64,000 nt of DNA, taken from Pseudoips prasinana (lineage: Eukaryota > Arthropoda > Insecta > Lepidoptera > Nolidae). The position numbers were made by a program, and so were the translations under genes. The stretch is from positions 27,490,001 through 27,554,000 of the forward strand of contig OX621238.1 of NCBI GenBank assembly GCA_951640165.1, given 5' to 3'. A model generated the notes under the pieces. The model saw only the letters and a list, made by a program, of their open reading frames with translations, did not search any database and was not told the DNA's origin. This document shows, piece after piece, positions 32,859 through 43,139 of this stretch (the stretch's first letter is position 1; each line of letters begins with the position of its first letter).

Positions 32859-33391
32859 TTGTTGGTTACAAAGGTTGACTTATGATGAAACAGAAGGATT
32901 AATAGCTGTAATAAAGTAAAGAAAAACTAGATGTACCAAGTGTGTATAATATAAGTTTTTGGATTGAACTAATTTAAATACGATATATTATTATCGACGA
33001 ATATTCCCAGATAAACAAACGACAGCACACAGTAAATATAAATATATATATTAAAAATGAGAACCAGAGGTTTCCAGAATACGAGATAATCTCAGTTTGG
33101 AAGCCAGTGCGCAATTTGTTTAATTTATCACTGTAAAATACTGTAAAAGAGACATAACAATTTAATTTAATTTAATTATAGTTGAACTAAACTGTCCAAT
33201 ATGATGGACCAATGTCACATCGCTGCATATGTCGCTTGTGTACTTGTGCATATCTTTGTACCGATCACTCAATAAAGTCAACTGTACGCACCTATTTGCC
33301 CAACTGTACGCACCTATTATTGTTATAATGTTATGTTATGAAATAAGTATAATTGTATTTTATTTTTCTAGAACAAATAAACAAAATAAAC
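31897..33391 (+). mobile_element. 5'-truncated LINE fragment
   Basis: The insertion splits repeat family D, with ATTCT at both borders as a possible short target duplication. It starts inside reverse transcriptase and keeps the palm, thumb and C-terminal region, then about 530 bp of 3' sequence including CTCAATAAAGTC near 33269 and a small tandem duplication of CAACTGTACGCACCTATT. The 3' border is inferred from family D resuming. Confidence 0.7.
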
Positions 33392-33429
33392 AATTCTTCT
33401 TTATTTTGATGCGGAATATCTGCCATTTT

Positions 33430-33800
33430 TAGGGTTTTTTAGCCAAACTCCAAAAAACAGAAACCTTATGGATTTGTCATGTCTGTCTGTCCGTCCGTAA
33501 GTCACAGCCACTTTTTTCCGAAACTATAAGAACTATACAGTCGCAACTTGGTAAGCAGATGTATTCCGTGAACCGCATTAAGATTTACACATTTACACAC
33601 AAAACTAGAAAAACAAACAATAAAATATGGGGGTACCCCATATTTAGAACTGAATTTAAAAAAAAATCTTCAAACCATACATGTGGGTATCTATGGATAG
33701 ATCTTCAAAAATGATTGAGGTTTATGATATAATTTTTTTCTTAACTATATAGTTTGCGCGAGAGACACTTCCAAAGGCGTAAAATGTGCACCCCTGAGAA
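33430..33800 (-). repeat. Interspersed repeat family A, 3' part
   Basis: On the plus strand TAGGGTTTTTTAGCCAAACT, a (TGTC)n run, GTAAGTCACAGCCACTTTTT and GTTTGCGCGAGAGACACTTC are complements of the family A end. The 5' part is lost after about 33800. Confidence 0.85.
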
Positions 33801-33871
33801 TGATAAAACTAAAAAAAATCCATTATAGATAAAAAAACTCACTAAATATAAAAAAAAAATCAATCATAGAT

Positions 33872-34078
33872 AAGACCTAACCTATGAGCCCTTTGCTCAG
33901 TAGACTCGTTGGCTAATCGATCATTAATAAGACTGAGTCTTCATAGACTCATGCCCTCTGCTCAGCAGAGTTGATGGCTATTCGATCATTAATAAGACCT
34001 AATCTATAAGCCCTCAGCACACAGACTCGTTAGCTAGATGGTCATAAATACGGCCTAACCTATGCGCTTGCTGTTCAT
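33872..34078 (+). repeat. Minisatellite, 55-65 bp units
   Basis: Units begin AAGACCTAACCTATGAGCCC at 33872, a diverged one at 33928, AAGACCTAATCTATAAGCCC at 33993 and a partial one at 34049 (CGGCCTAACCTATGCGC). Shared inner landmarks are CTCAG, AGACTCGTT and CGATCATTAAT. Nothing else was recognised up to 34344. Confidence 0.75.
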
Positions 34079-34920
34079 ACTTTCATGAATCTCAGCAAGT
34101 CTAAGTCTAGACTCATACTGTGCAAGTTTTCTTAGAGTGAACGTAATTTTATGTAGTTATTCTTACTTTACAAACGGTCTTTTCGATCTTTCACTGTCTC
34201 ACAAGAACGTGAAAAAGTGTTTCGAACAACATTTTTTCGGAGGATATTTCTTTTTCCGTTCTCTTTTGTTGGGAACTATAGTGTTGAGGCACGCGGCACC
34301 TTTCGTAGTCCTTCCCATAGCTAGACACTAAAAAGTAACAAATAAAAAACCTTCGTTTAAAAAAACCGACTTCAAAAACTAAAAAGTATTAAAAAAATAT
34401 CTTAATAAAGATTTAATTTAATACATCTCTTATGCAAACGCAATACCTTTAATATTAGTGAAATACTGTAATTTGTATGTGCTACCTATTAATAGGTTTG
34501 AAGTCGGTGCCAAGCCCTAAGCAAAATAAAAGTTAATATTACATACAGGTTTCATACTTTGTGATGAAATTCCTACACTAAAGATTTACCTACGTAAATA
34601 GACTTAAAGAACAATATGAAATAATATGAAACAGATGAAACCGTATCATAAAAATATATTTAATATTAATACCTGAATGAGTTACTATAGTTATAATAAA
34701 TCTATATTATGCGTTTATACGAATATATTTGTGGCCCTGAAAAATAAACAGATAAATTTATCAATTAGGAGACAACGCATAAAAATTTTACTATATTTCG
34801 AGACGACCGTCAACGACGTGTGTCCGTTTGGGTTGTTTGTGTAGAAATACGAAGCTATCCCGCTGAAAGTAACGCGCGACGAGTGTGGTACCTACTAATA
34901 CATTTGGCTTGGCACCGACA

Positions 34921-35034
34921 TCAAACCTATTAATAGGTAGCACATACAAATTATAGTATTTCATTAATATTAAAGGTATCAAACCTATTAATAGGTAGCA
35001 CATACAAATTATAGTATTTCATTAATATTAAAGG
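34921..35034. repeat. 58-bp tandem duplication in the right arm
   Basis: The unit TCAAACCTATTAATAGGTAG...ATTAATATTAAAGG is present twice in direct order (34921 and 34979). The left arm has it once (near 34450-34510), so the duplication arose after the element formed. Confidence 0.9.
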
Positions 35035-35128
35035 TTGCATAAGAGATGTATTAAATTAAAAGTCATGAAAATACTATAATCCAAAAGCCAAAAGTCATGA
35101 AAATACTATAATTCCTAACCAATGCAGT

Positions 35129-35821
35129 ATGATGAACATGAACAAAAAACCATCCAAAAATCTTGATTTCAACGTCCAATTTAAAAAGGAAAAACGTTAC
35201 CGAATTCTGATATTTTCGGACTCCTACGTGTCACATTCTTCATATCTAAGAAACTTTCTACAAAAACATGCAGGTCCCTCATATTTAGTGTCGTCCATAA
35301 ACAAATCGTGCGCCACGGCAGATAAACTTCTCGAAACCTGTGCTGAAACATGTAAAGACTTTAGCGTATACGACTATGTCATAATAATGTGTGGTCATAA
35401 TGACAAAAATCCTCTGAAAATTCAATCAGTTCTTTATCAAAGTTTAAATACTCTAAAACATACTAATGTATTACTTTGTAATCCTAAATATAATAGGTTT
35501 CTAAATGAATCGAAACTTTGCGCGTTATTCACTTATGTCAGTAATCAGTTTGAAAACACTACTCATTTCAACCTAGATCTCGCAATACCTGTCCGATCTT
35601 ACATACGCTTACTATCGGGATTTTTATTAAGACATGTCTTACATTTAAAATATATGTATGAGTATCAACGGTATACAAACGCTCAAGGTACATCCTCTCC
35701 ATTAAACGAATTAAAATGCTATACATCTAGTGGTACTCAAACAGACATAAATCAATACAATATATCAATAGGAACACAAACTACAGAAGTTCCGAAAAAT
35801 CAGTTTTTTCGAGGCGAATAA
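35129..35821 (+). CDS. LINE ORF1 with SGNH-hydrolase-like domain
   Basis: A 230-residue protein. After a basic N-terminus, ILIFSDSYVSH (Ser at residue 32) fits block I of SGNH/GDSL hydrolases with the first Gly replaced by Ser. YDYVIIMCGHNDKNP places GHND at residues 89-92, matching the block III GxND signature. RHVLHLKYMYEY (His 172) is at the position of the C-terminal catalytic His, where the usual preceding Asp is replaced. The C-terminus carries two short repeats, SGTQTD and IGTQTT. ORF1 esterase domains are known from CR1-like non-LTR elements, where they may aid RNA-protein particle function or membrane contact; their exact role is unsettled. Whether this copy is active as an enzyme cannot be said. 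No zinc finger or coiled coil was seen. It overlaps the open ORF2 frame by about 50 bases. Confidence 0.82.
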   Translation: MMNMNKKPSKNLDFNVQFKKEKRYRILIFSDSYVSHSSYLRNFLQKHAGPSYLVSSINKSCATADKLLETCAETCKDFSVYDYVIIMCGHNDKNPLKIQSVLYQSLNTLKHTNVLLCNPKYNRFLNESKLCALFTYVSNQFENTTHFNLDLAIPVRSYIRLLSGFLLRHVLHLKYMYEYQRYTNAQGTSSPLNELKCYTSSGTQTDINQYNISIGTQTTEVPKNQFFRGE

Positions 35822-36530
35822 TAACTTCACAATTTTACACCATAACGTTCAAGGTTTGAGATCAAAAGCAGGCGAAATAGAGCTTTTATTAGAGTCAAAA
35901 AAATTAGATGTATTTTGTGCAACTGAAACATTTTTTCATAAAAATAGTGCTGATATATTACAAATACGCGGTTATAAAGCCGCTTCATATTTCTCACGAA
36001 CTAGGAAACGAGGGGGTGTATGTATTTATATAAAAAATTATATTAACTACAAGAAAATAGACTGGATTCAAGATTTATGTGTTGAATTACATTTTGAGTG
36101 TTGTGGTATAATAATAACAGAAACTAATTGGATTATTATTTGTATGTACCGTACTCCTTCGTCAAATTTTAATTTTTTTATAGAAAAACTTGAAATATTG
36201 CTATATAAACTAACTATACGGAAAAGGTCGATTAATAAAAAAATATTTATTCTAGGAGACTTCAACATAAACATATTAAATGACGATGCCAAAACTAATC
36301 AATTTATAAGTACTCTCAAGAAATTTAACTTAACTCTAACTTTAAAAGAACCAACCCGAATAACTCCGCACTCTGCTACATGCATCGACAATATAATAAC
36401 AAACCATAAAAAGTACAGGGTAGAAGTATGGGATATGGGCATATCCGACCACACGGGCCAAGCTATTATGATTCCTTGTAGTCTAGGTTTTAATGAAAAA
36501 TATTGGTATGTAATGAAAAGGAATATTTAA
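35772..36530 (+). CDS. LINE ORF2 endonuclease domain (APE/EEP family)
   Basis: The frame is open from 35772 and recognisable endonuclease sequence begins at 35823 with NFTILHHNVQGLRSKAGEIE. Key motifs: the N in HHNVQGLRSK, FCATETFF (catalytic Glu), RGGVCIYIKNYI, IICMYRTPSSNF, IFILGDFNINIL (Asp, Asn) and ISDHTGQAIMI (SDH, the terminal catalytic His). There is no in-frame ATG before IICMYR, so the start is not a normal AUG: translation may come from ORF1 by a +1 shift or reinitiation near 35805-35821. The frame ends in TAA at 36528-36530; sequence homology passes into the RT frame here, so a one-base change in an A/T run appears to have cut the original ORF2 in two. Confidence 0.85.
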   Translation, partial: EHKLQKFRKISFFEANNNFTILHHNVQGLRSKAGEIELLLESKKLDVFCATETFFHKNSADILQIRGYKAASYFSRTRKRGGVCIYIKNYINYKKIDWIQDLCVELHFECCGIIITETNWIIICMYRTPSSNFNFFIEKLEILLYKLTIRKRSINKKIFILGDFNINILNDDAKTNQFISTLKKFNLTLTLKEPTRITPHSATCIDNIITNHKKYRVEVWDMGISDHTGQAIMIPCSLGFNEKYWYVMKRNI

Positions 36531-36531
36531 A

Positions 36532-38694
36532 AAATATATTGAAATCTTTTTAAATTACATACCACAATTAAGTTTTCAAGATGTCTTTAAGTCTACAGAT
36601 GTTAACTCGGCGTATAAAATATTTTTAGATTTATTTTCTCTGATATTTAATTTATGTGTACCAATCAATCGAATAAAAATATGTCATAAAAAGAAAAACA
36701 ACTGGACAACGAAAGGTATAAAGAAATCATGTGTTATTAAGAGAAAAATGTACTTACAATATCAAAATAACAAAAGCCTGAACGATAATAAAAAAAACTA
36801 CATTAAATATTGTAAAATATTAAAACGAGTCATCAATCAATCAAAAAAGAATACAAATATAAAGTTCTTACGGAATAGTAAAAATTTAACAAAGTCAACA
36901 TGGTCATTAATTAAACTACATACACAAGCAACGAACGATTTAAGACAAAAAATTGATTACATAATCAACAATAATAACATTTTGAAAAATCCTGAAGATA
37001 TTGCGAATACATTTAACCACTTCTACATAAATCAAAACTCGAACCTCTCAATGACGAGCAAATTCAAGCCTCTAGATGGGAAACAAACGAAGAGTATGTT
37101 TCTTTTTCCTGTAGGTAAAAGTGAAATAATCAATATTATTAAAAGTTTGAAGAACAAAACAAGTTGCGGTTACGATGACATACCTACCAAGATAATCAAG
37201 CTAAGTTGTGATTATATTGCAGAACCCTTAGTACACGTAATCAATCTTATGTTGGAGTCAGGCGTTTTCCCAGACGATTTAAAGAGAGCAATTATCAAAC
37301 CGTTATTTAAAAAAGGCGCCAGACACGACACAAACAATTATAGACCAATAGCTTTGCTTCCCAGTTTCTCTAAAATACTTGAAAAGGTTATTTTCAACAG
37401 ACTTACTAATTTTCTAGACAGTAACAATATTCTAAATAGTAACCAATTTGGATTTCGAAAAAAGAAAACTACATCTCTAGCCGTTTTTAAATTATTTAAA
37501 AATCTCTGGGAAAGTATGAATAAGAAAAATCGGTGTATTGCACTATTCCTAGATATGTCCAAGGCATTCGACTGCGTAATTTATGAATTTCTATATAAAC
37601 AGCTGGAAAATATAGGCGTCAGAGGGATCGCACTTCAGTTATTTAAATCTTATTTAACCAATCGAACTCAGTCTACAGTTATCGAAGTATATAACAAAAG
37701 TACAAAAACTATTGACTATGTACACTCAACAATTGAAAAAGTTATTTTGGGTGTTCCCCAAGGGAGCATTTTAGGACCACTCCTCTTTTTGATTTACATT
37801 AACGATCTTCCAAATATTACGAATCACCTATGCGTAATGTATGCCGATGATGCTACGATATTTATTACAAATGAAAATCATATAAATTTAAACCTTAATT
37901 CAGAAATCAACCTTACATTAGAGACTGTTACAAACTGGTTACGATCCATAAATCTTAGAGTCAATCTCACAAAAACTAAACTAATTCAATTTAGAAATTA
38001 CAAAACCAAACCTCTAACACTTGATGTAATAAATAATGATACCAAAGTTGAAGAAGTAGAAGATATTAATTTCCTTGGAGTGTCAATAGACCAACATTTA
38101 AACTGGAAGAGTCATATCAATAGAATGAATAAAAAAATATCCAGTTATTGTTATGTATTATCTATTTTAGTTGAGGTAACTTCTCTAGCTGCTGCTAAAG
38201 CGGCCTATTATGGTTATATTTATCCTCTTCTGATGTATGGTGTAATTTATTGGGGAAACTCAACAAACGTAAATTCAACTTTTATACTTCAAAAAAAATG
38301 TCTGAGGATTATCTACAATATGTATAGCACCGATTCTCTTAGATTTACATTTAGAGACAAGGGGTATCTTACCTTAGTTAGCATTTACATTTTAGAATTA
38401 TGTATTTTTGTAAAAAATAATATGAGTTTTTTCAATTTTAAGTCGGCATCTAAACCTAATATTCGTAATAAATATAGATTTAATTTAGAGTTACCATCTA
38501 TTCGCAACATGATTTACTATAAGAGTACTTACATTACTGCAATACGTGTGTATAATCATCTACCACTTGAAATTAAACAACTTGATGGTAAAATGTTTAA
38601 ATCTATGCTGAAACGATGGCTATTGCACAACGTATTTTATGACCTTAAAGAGTTTTTTGCTTATGACCAAGTATCGAAGCAACTGATTTATTGA
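36532..38694 (+). CDS. LINE ORF2 reverse transcriptase domain
   Basis: Coding in this frame is readable from 36532 (KYIEIFLNYIPQLSFQDVFK), well before the first ATG at 36748, and continues without a stop to 38694. RT blocks: NKTSCGYDDIPTKIIKLS, NNYRPIALLPSFSKILEKVI, SNQFGFRKKKTTSLAVFKLF, LFLDMSKAFDCVIYEFLY, VPQGSILGPLLFLIYINDLP, catalytic VMYADDATIF (YADD at about residue 365 counted from the ATG), INFLGVSIDQHLNWKSHI and the tail motif IRVYNHLPLEIKQL. All core residues are present. Length and order are those of CR1-group elements. With the endonuclease frame it would form one ORF2 of about 970 codons; the break lies near 36528. Confidence 0.92.
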   Translation, partial: KYIEIFLNYIPQLSFQDVFKSTDVNSAYKIFLDLFSLIFNLCVPINRIKICHKKKNNWTTKGIKKSCVIKRKMYLQYQNNKSLNDNKKNYIKYCKILKRVINQSKKNTNIKFLRNSKNLTKSTWSLIKLHTQATNDLRQKIDYIINNNNILKNPEDIANTFNHFYINQNSNLSMTSKFKPLDGKQTKSMFLFPVGKSEIINIIKSLKNKTSCGYDDIPTKIIKLSCDYIAEPLVHVINLMLESGVFPDDLKRAIIKPLFKKGARHDTNNYRPIALLPSFSKILEKVIFNRLTNFLDSNNILNSNQFGFRKKKTTSLAVFKLFKNLWESMNKKNRCIALFLDMSKAFDCVIYEFLYKQLENIGVRGIALQLFKSYLTNRTQSTVIEVYNKSTKTIDYVHSTIEKVILGVPQGSILGPLLFLIYINDLPNITNHLCVMYADDATIFITNENHINLNLNSEINLTLETVTNWLRSINLRVNLTKTKLIQFRNYKTKPLTLDVINNDTKVEEVEDINFLGVSIDQHLNWKSHINRMNKKISSYCYVLSILVEVTSLAAAKAAYYGYIYPLLMYGVIYWGNSTNVNSTFILQKKCLRIIYNMYSTDSLRFTFRDKGYLTLVSIYILELCIFVKNNMSFFNFKSASKPNIRNKYRFNLELPSIRNMIYYKSTYITAIRVYNHLPLEIKQLDGKMFKSMLKRWLLHNVFYDLKEFFAYDQVSKQLIY

Positions 38695-38945
38695 TAATGA
38701 TGTGTTATTTATCTGTTGTCAAGATTACAAAAAATAATTATTTAATATTAAGGTAGGTAGAAAAAATATTGCATGCCCGATATGGGTAACTGTTGATCAA
38801 TCAAATTGTTATAACATCTTCTGTACACAGTTTCTGGCAATAAAATGATCTATGTCTATGTCTATGTCTATGTCTAAATCTTTATTAATATATTTTTTTA
38901 ATACTTTTTAGTTTTTGAAGTCGGTTTTTTTAAACGAAGGTTTTT

Positions 38946-41900
38946 TATATCCTCTAGAGGGTAAAGTACATTTGAATTTAGAACAACGTGTGCACTAAGT
39001 TTGTGAATGCAAAATATCATTATACCTATTTACTTCTACCTCTATTGTGCCGAATGTATCATACAACTTTTTTAACTAAACTTGGAACCTTCTTGGTGTA
39101 CTTTTTATAATTTGTTATGCTCAATATTACTATTTTATCCTTCGAGTTCTATTACACTCGAACTGTAGCTAGGTTACTTTAAATGTTTCTTAATTATGCC
39201 TAAGTATTATTTGTTATAAATCAACGATTGTCCTGTAATAGTTACATATCATAATAAAGTAAAAAATACCTAAACTCAAATAAAAGTATTTATTATAAGG
39301 TTTTTTATTCGCATTTAGTAATTTCCTCGCTGAGGTGTGATAAAAAGTTACGTGATGCACTCGAGTGCAAAGATTTTTCACCTTGTGCTCTTTTGATTTC
39401 CTCGCTAATGCTCAGGATTATAATTTACAAACACGCGGTTAAAAGCAACTTTGCACTCTTCTATAACATATAATTGTAATTATATATTTTACATACGTAT
39501 GAAATCTTTTTTTTTATAGCTTAAATTAAGGACGTCATATAAATTTAGTTTAAATCGGTTGTCATAAGCAAACTTTGATGTCAGTTTTATGTTTTTTTAA
39601 CAGTTATTATGTTTTTATTTTAGTTTTATAGCATTATACGCAATGCAAAGCGACAAATCTAATCAAATCAAAATTGGGAAATCCTCCGAAAGGATGCTAG
39701 CAAGGGAATCCTAAATTTGATTTGCCCGTGTGTATTGTTGTAGCTTAACGCAGAGCTTCTGCCTGATTGGCCTACCTGATTGGTATGGGGCGCTGGTTCA
39801 GGATTAAATTTATGTATTAACCCCCATTAAAACTAAGGCCTCAACGCCTTAGGAAGCTTAAAAGTTGTCCAATAAAGTACTTTTCGTAAGTGCTTTTGTT
39901 AAATGTTTTAGGAGTTCCAAATCACTCATAATCATATTAAATCAATAATAATTGCTTTACGTCGTTACTTATAGCCCAGAAAACTAAATAAAGTAAATTA
40001 TACTTGATGTTTCGTATTACTGAAGTGCTGTCCGCTAAGATAAATTCAAAATTCAATTTGCCTGAAGCAGAAGTCAAAAGCATTAAGTAAAAGGCATGGA
40101 GTTGGGAGCCGATCGTTACATTAGAATGTTCAGAGGTAACACTACCTATTTATAGCAAATTTTCATCATAGCGACGCTCACTCAGTATTTTAGATGAAGT
40201 GTTCGTTTGTTCCCATTAGTCTTAAGATATTAAACTACATACGTAAATATTCATTACCATACACGATAATGAAAATATCATTAGACAAATTTGTTCTAAA
40301 CTTTATTGTACATTATTTAATTATGCTTTTTTTCCTTTTTTGTTTTAGTATTTGTATTTATTGATATAACTGTCATTTAATTAGTGTCATTGTGTTAACG
40401 AGCGCTAATCCCGCCGACAAACTATTATGCAAGTTTATATTCTTACATAGAATATAAAACTGCATCATGTTTTTATTTTCATTAAAATTCTATTATTCTG
40501 TTCTATTCATAATTAGTAGATCCCATTTGAAAGCCAATTGAAAGAATTGTATACTTGGCCTTGGCCTAAGCCAAAGCCATTTGAAAATATAGTGTGTATT
40601 AATTAGTTTAACTGGTGTTCATGGTGGAATGCCTTGCCAAGTATACAATTCATTTCAAAAAGTTGATGATTCCAATGACAAGTTAAGGGATTAGTTCACA
40701 ACTTTGCTGGTTGCTGTTATTATGTAAACAAAATAAATAGTGGACGTTACTTAGCTTAATTTCCCACCAATTTGAACCGTGTCCAGTACATCAACTTGCA
40801 AAACGCATTAACATAAAATTATCTTCCCATACAAAAATGTAAATTAGTTGATGCATTATGTATGGGCAGCCAAAAAGTGTATATGTTTTCCGTATCCGAA
40901 AATAGGTTTTCTTTTATTTGTTCAGTTTTATAAGCAGATTGCGGTCCTGAAATTATCTTCACTATTTATATTACACCTTTTGTAATACCTCAAGCGGTAC
41001 ATATTTCAGACACAATACGGGTTGGAAAAGGATAATCTATATACATACAAGAAAATTGAGTTATTTATACCATTTGTAACAAAAGAATGGCAGCATCGAT
41101 TCCGATCTTTCAATTTAATGGGAAAGAATTAGCTCCTCCAAGAATAACAGAATAACTGTTTAAATATAGGATATTAAATTTAAAAATATTAACATAGAAA
41201 ATAATTGACTCGAAATAAAAAAAGTGAACTGTCAAGATTGATAATACCGAATATACTATATTGTTTTGAACAATTCATTATCGCTGCCAATCAGTATAGC
41301 TTTACATTGCGAAACATTTATTGTCTTTGATTTGTTTTAAATAAAACATATCGGGGTAGTTTTATATGTATATTATCTTTGATTACCGGTTGATTTATTT
41401 ATCTTATTGTGTGAGTATTATTACCAAAACTGCCGCCAACAAGAATAGAATTTGATTTTTTTCCAACGAAGCCGTAATTCAAATAGGCTTCGTAACATTC
41501 CAAATCAATCCACTGAAGATAAGAACAAAAAATCGCACTAGAAGAAGGCCGCCTTAGTATGGCCCGACTTTGTTCTTCTTAAACACAAGAGGAAAGCACA
41601 TATAGCTGTAGCCTATGCTGAGAAAGTTACCATTTCTACATACATGGACTAGTATATAATATATTATGTAACTCATTCAAATGAAAAAATTATAAGACAA
41701 GCCTTATAAATTATTGTCTCCGAACTAACTAAAAATAAAATCTATTCTTTAACAATTATGCCCTTGCAATTAATGAATAAATACTTTTTTGTTTCTTTCT
41801 AATTGTTTCTAATTTAAAAATATATATTTTTAGTTAATTTTGAAGCAATTATACCGAAAATTCTATAAGATATCGTTAATACTATGATCGCTCATTGACT

Positions 41901-42422
41901 GCCTATTAGATAATCTAATGCCACTAATACTAGTTTGACTAAGACCGTCGCAAATCCGGGGCGAATAGAATACAAAATGTGAGGGCTCTATAACCGATCA
42001 GTTTGCTTCTACAATAGTGGAGCTGATTAATGATCGAATTTTAGTTAAGCTGGTGTGCGTGAGGGAAATTGTTGGAAGCAAATGGTGTGACAACCAGACG
42101 AACAGCCGGCTTTGGGGTTGAGTGGTCGAATGCGCTAATTTGCAATGCGACTACGGCACTTTTCATCGTACCGTGGCGTGTATTGTGCAACTAGCTGCTT
42201 TCGACAGCTAAAGCGGTAACATTTTCGTTTGTTTGTTTATTTTTGCAGTCCTTTGAGAGCTGTATTCGTTTGTGATGACTTTGTAGAACACAGAGCTGTG
42301 AGGCTCTGTGTACGTAATTGCATTATAGTTATGGTTTGTACGGCGTGACTGTGTGACAACGACAGCTCTATTATATAAGTGCTTTTCCTAAATTTAGGAA
42401 CTGAGATTGTAGGTATATATTT
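38946..42422. other. AT-rich DNA without recognised genes
   Basis: No frame above 60 codons with motifs until 42237, where a minus-strand frame of 87 codons has none. A MITE-like pair of inverted arms with 16 perfect bases, GAATTGTATACTTGGC at 40544-40559 and its complement at 40636-40651, encloses about 76 bp. A GC-richer stretch at 41990-42240 ends in TTTGTTTATTTTTGCAG, an acceptor-like sequence, but no exon follows that I can recognise. Confidence 0.45.
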
Positions 42423-42517
42423 CAGAATGCAGGTAGCGCAATACCGGCAATTGTGTATATCTTTAGGGGAAGCCTTTGTCCTGCCGTAGAGGTTTTTCAA
42501 CTGACTTGATAATGATC
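42423..42517 (+). mobile_element. RTE LINE 3' end fragment
   Basis: GCAATACCGGCAATTGTG, GGGGAAGCCTTTGTCCTGCC and TTGATAATGATC align with the last 95 bases of the RTE element (about 9640-9740). Strongly diverged, with no coding capacity. Confidence 0.7.
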
Positions 42518-42520
42518 GAC

Positions 42521-42722
42521 TGCACGTGTCGCGCAGCGGCTAAGACAGTCGCCTCGTCGCCTCGTGTCGCGGGTTCGAGTTCCGCGCCGGACAACTATTT
42601 GTGTGGCCCATAAATAGTTGTTCTGAACCCGGATGTAATTTGTGTCCGTCAATTATGTTTGTAAAGTACCCCGCGACACAGGGATTAATTTCCCTATTGC
42701 GGGCGTTATCTTTAAAAAAAAA
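42521..42722 (+). mobile_element. tRNA-derived SINE, family 1
   Basis: The best-preserved plus-strand copy: GTCGCGCAGCGGCTAAGACA, box B-like GCGGGTTCGAGTTCCGCGCC, TGTGGCCCATAAATAGTTGT, GTAAAGTACCCCGCGACACA, GGGATTAATTTCCCTATTGC, GGGCGTTATCTTTAA and an A-rich tail. It directly follows the RTE fragment. Confidence 0.92.
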
Positions 42723-42929
42723 TAAAAAAAGGTGATGATGATAATGATAATTTAAGTATAATATTTAGAGTTTAAAAATAATATTTTAAGACAACTAACA
42801 TGCTGCCATCCGATTCCAAATTCCAAGCCTGTGCTATGACAATCAGACAACTGATAAGCAAACTTATATATAAATACATGCATGCGTATTACAGTTTTTG
42901 ATGTGAAACATCTATAGCCGCACGTAAAA

Positions 42930-43025
42930 CAGATTTCTGGCGTGACGACGCATGCCGTGGCGACGCGACGCCACGCTATACGACAGTAGTGTGTACGGTG
43001 TGGCGACGCGTCGCCATGCGCAATC
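42930..43025. repeat. CpG-rich palindromic patch
   Basis: Within AT-rich DNA, GACGACGCATGCCGTGGCGA, CGCGACGCCACG and the 16-base perfect palindrome TGGCGACGCGTCGCCA (43001-43016) form a dense CpG cluster with repeated GGCGACGCG. No open frame runs through it. A regulatory site or a small repeat are both possible. Confidence 0.6.
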
Positions 43026-43139
43026 GACTTTTTATTTTATCATTATGACATATTTAGTTCCTATCACAATATGTTCGTTTCTGCATATTACTTTTACAAA
43101 ATAATGTCAATGTTTCACATCTGCCAGGCGTCCCGTGAC

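Larger units (their letters stand above)
35061..38875 (+). mobile_element. Near-intact CR1-like LINE with esterase-type ORF1
   Basis: It begins with a short direct repeat (AAAGTCATGAAAATACTATA twice, 35060-35110), followed by ORF1, endonuclease, reverse transcriptase, a 3' UTR with GGCAATAAAATGATC and a (TATGTC)n tail at 38849-38875. Borders are set because it splits the arm of the inverted-repeat element; TAAA at 35057-35060 and 38875-38878 may be the target duplication, though the tail makes that ambiguous. It appears full length, with one clear frameshift near 36528. Confidence 0.9.
34345..38945. mobile_element. Second inverted-repeat (foldback/MITE-like) element, split by a LINE
   Basis: The left end, AAAAACCTTCGTTTAAAAAA from 34345, is the complement of the right end at 38945. 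With the LINE at 35061-38875 removed, the right arm (34905-35060 plus 38876-38945) reads as the complement of the left arm (34345-34525): both contain CCGACTTCAAAAACTAAAAA, TTTAATACATCTCTTATGCA and CTACCTATTAATAGGTTTGA in mirror order. TA flanks both outer ends, which would fit a TA-targeting DNA element. About 380 bp of unique sequence lies between the arms. No transposase is visible. Confidence 0.75.
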
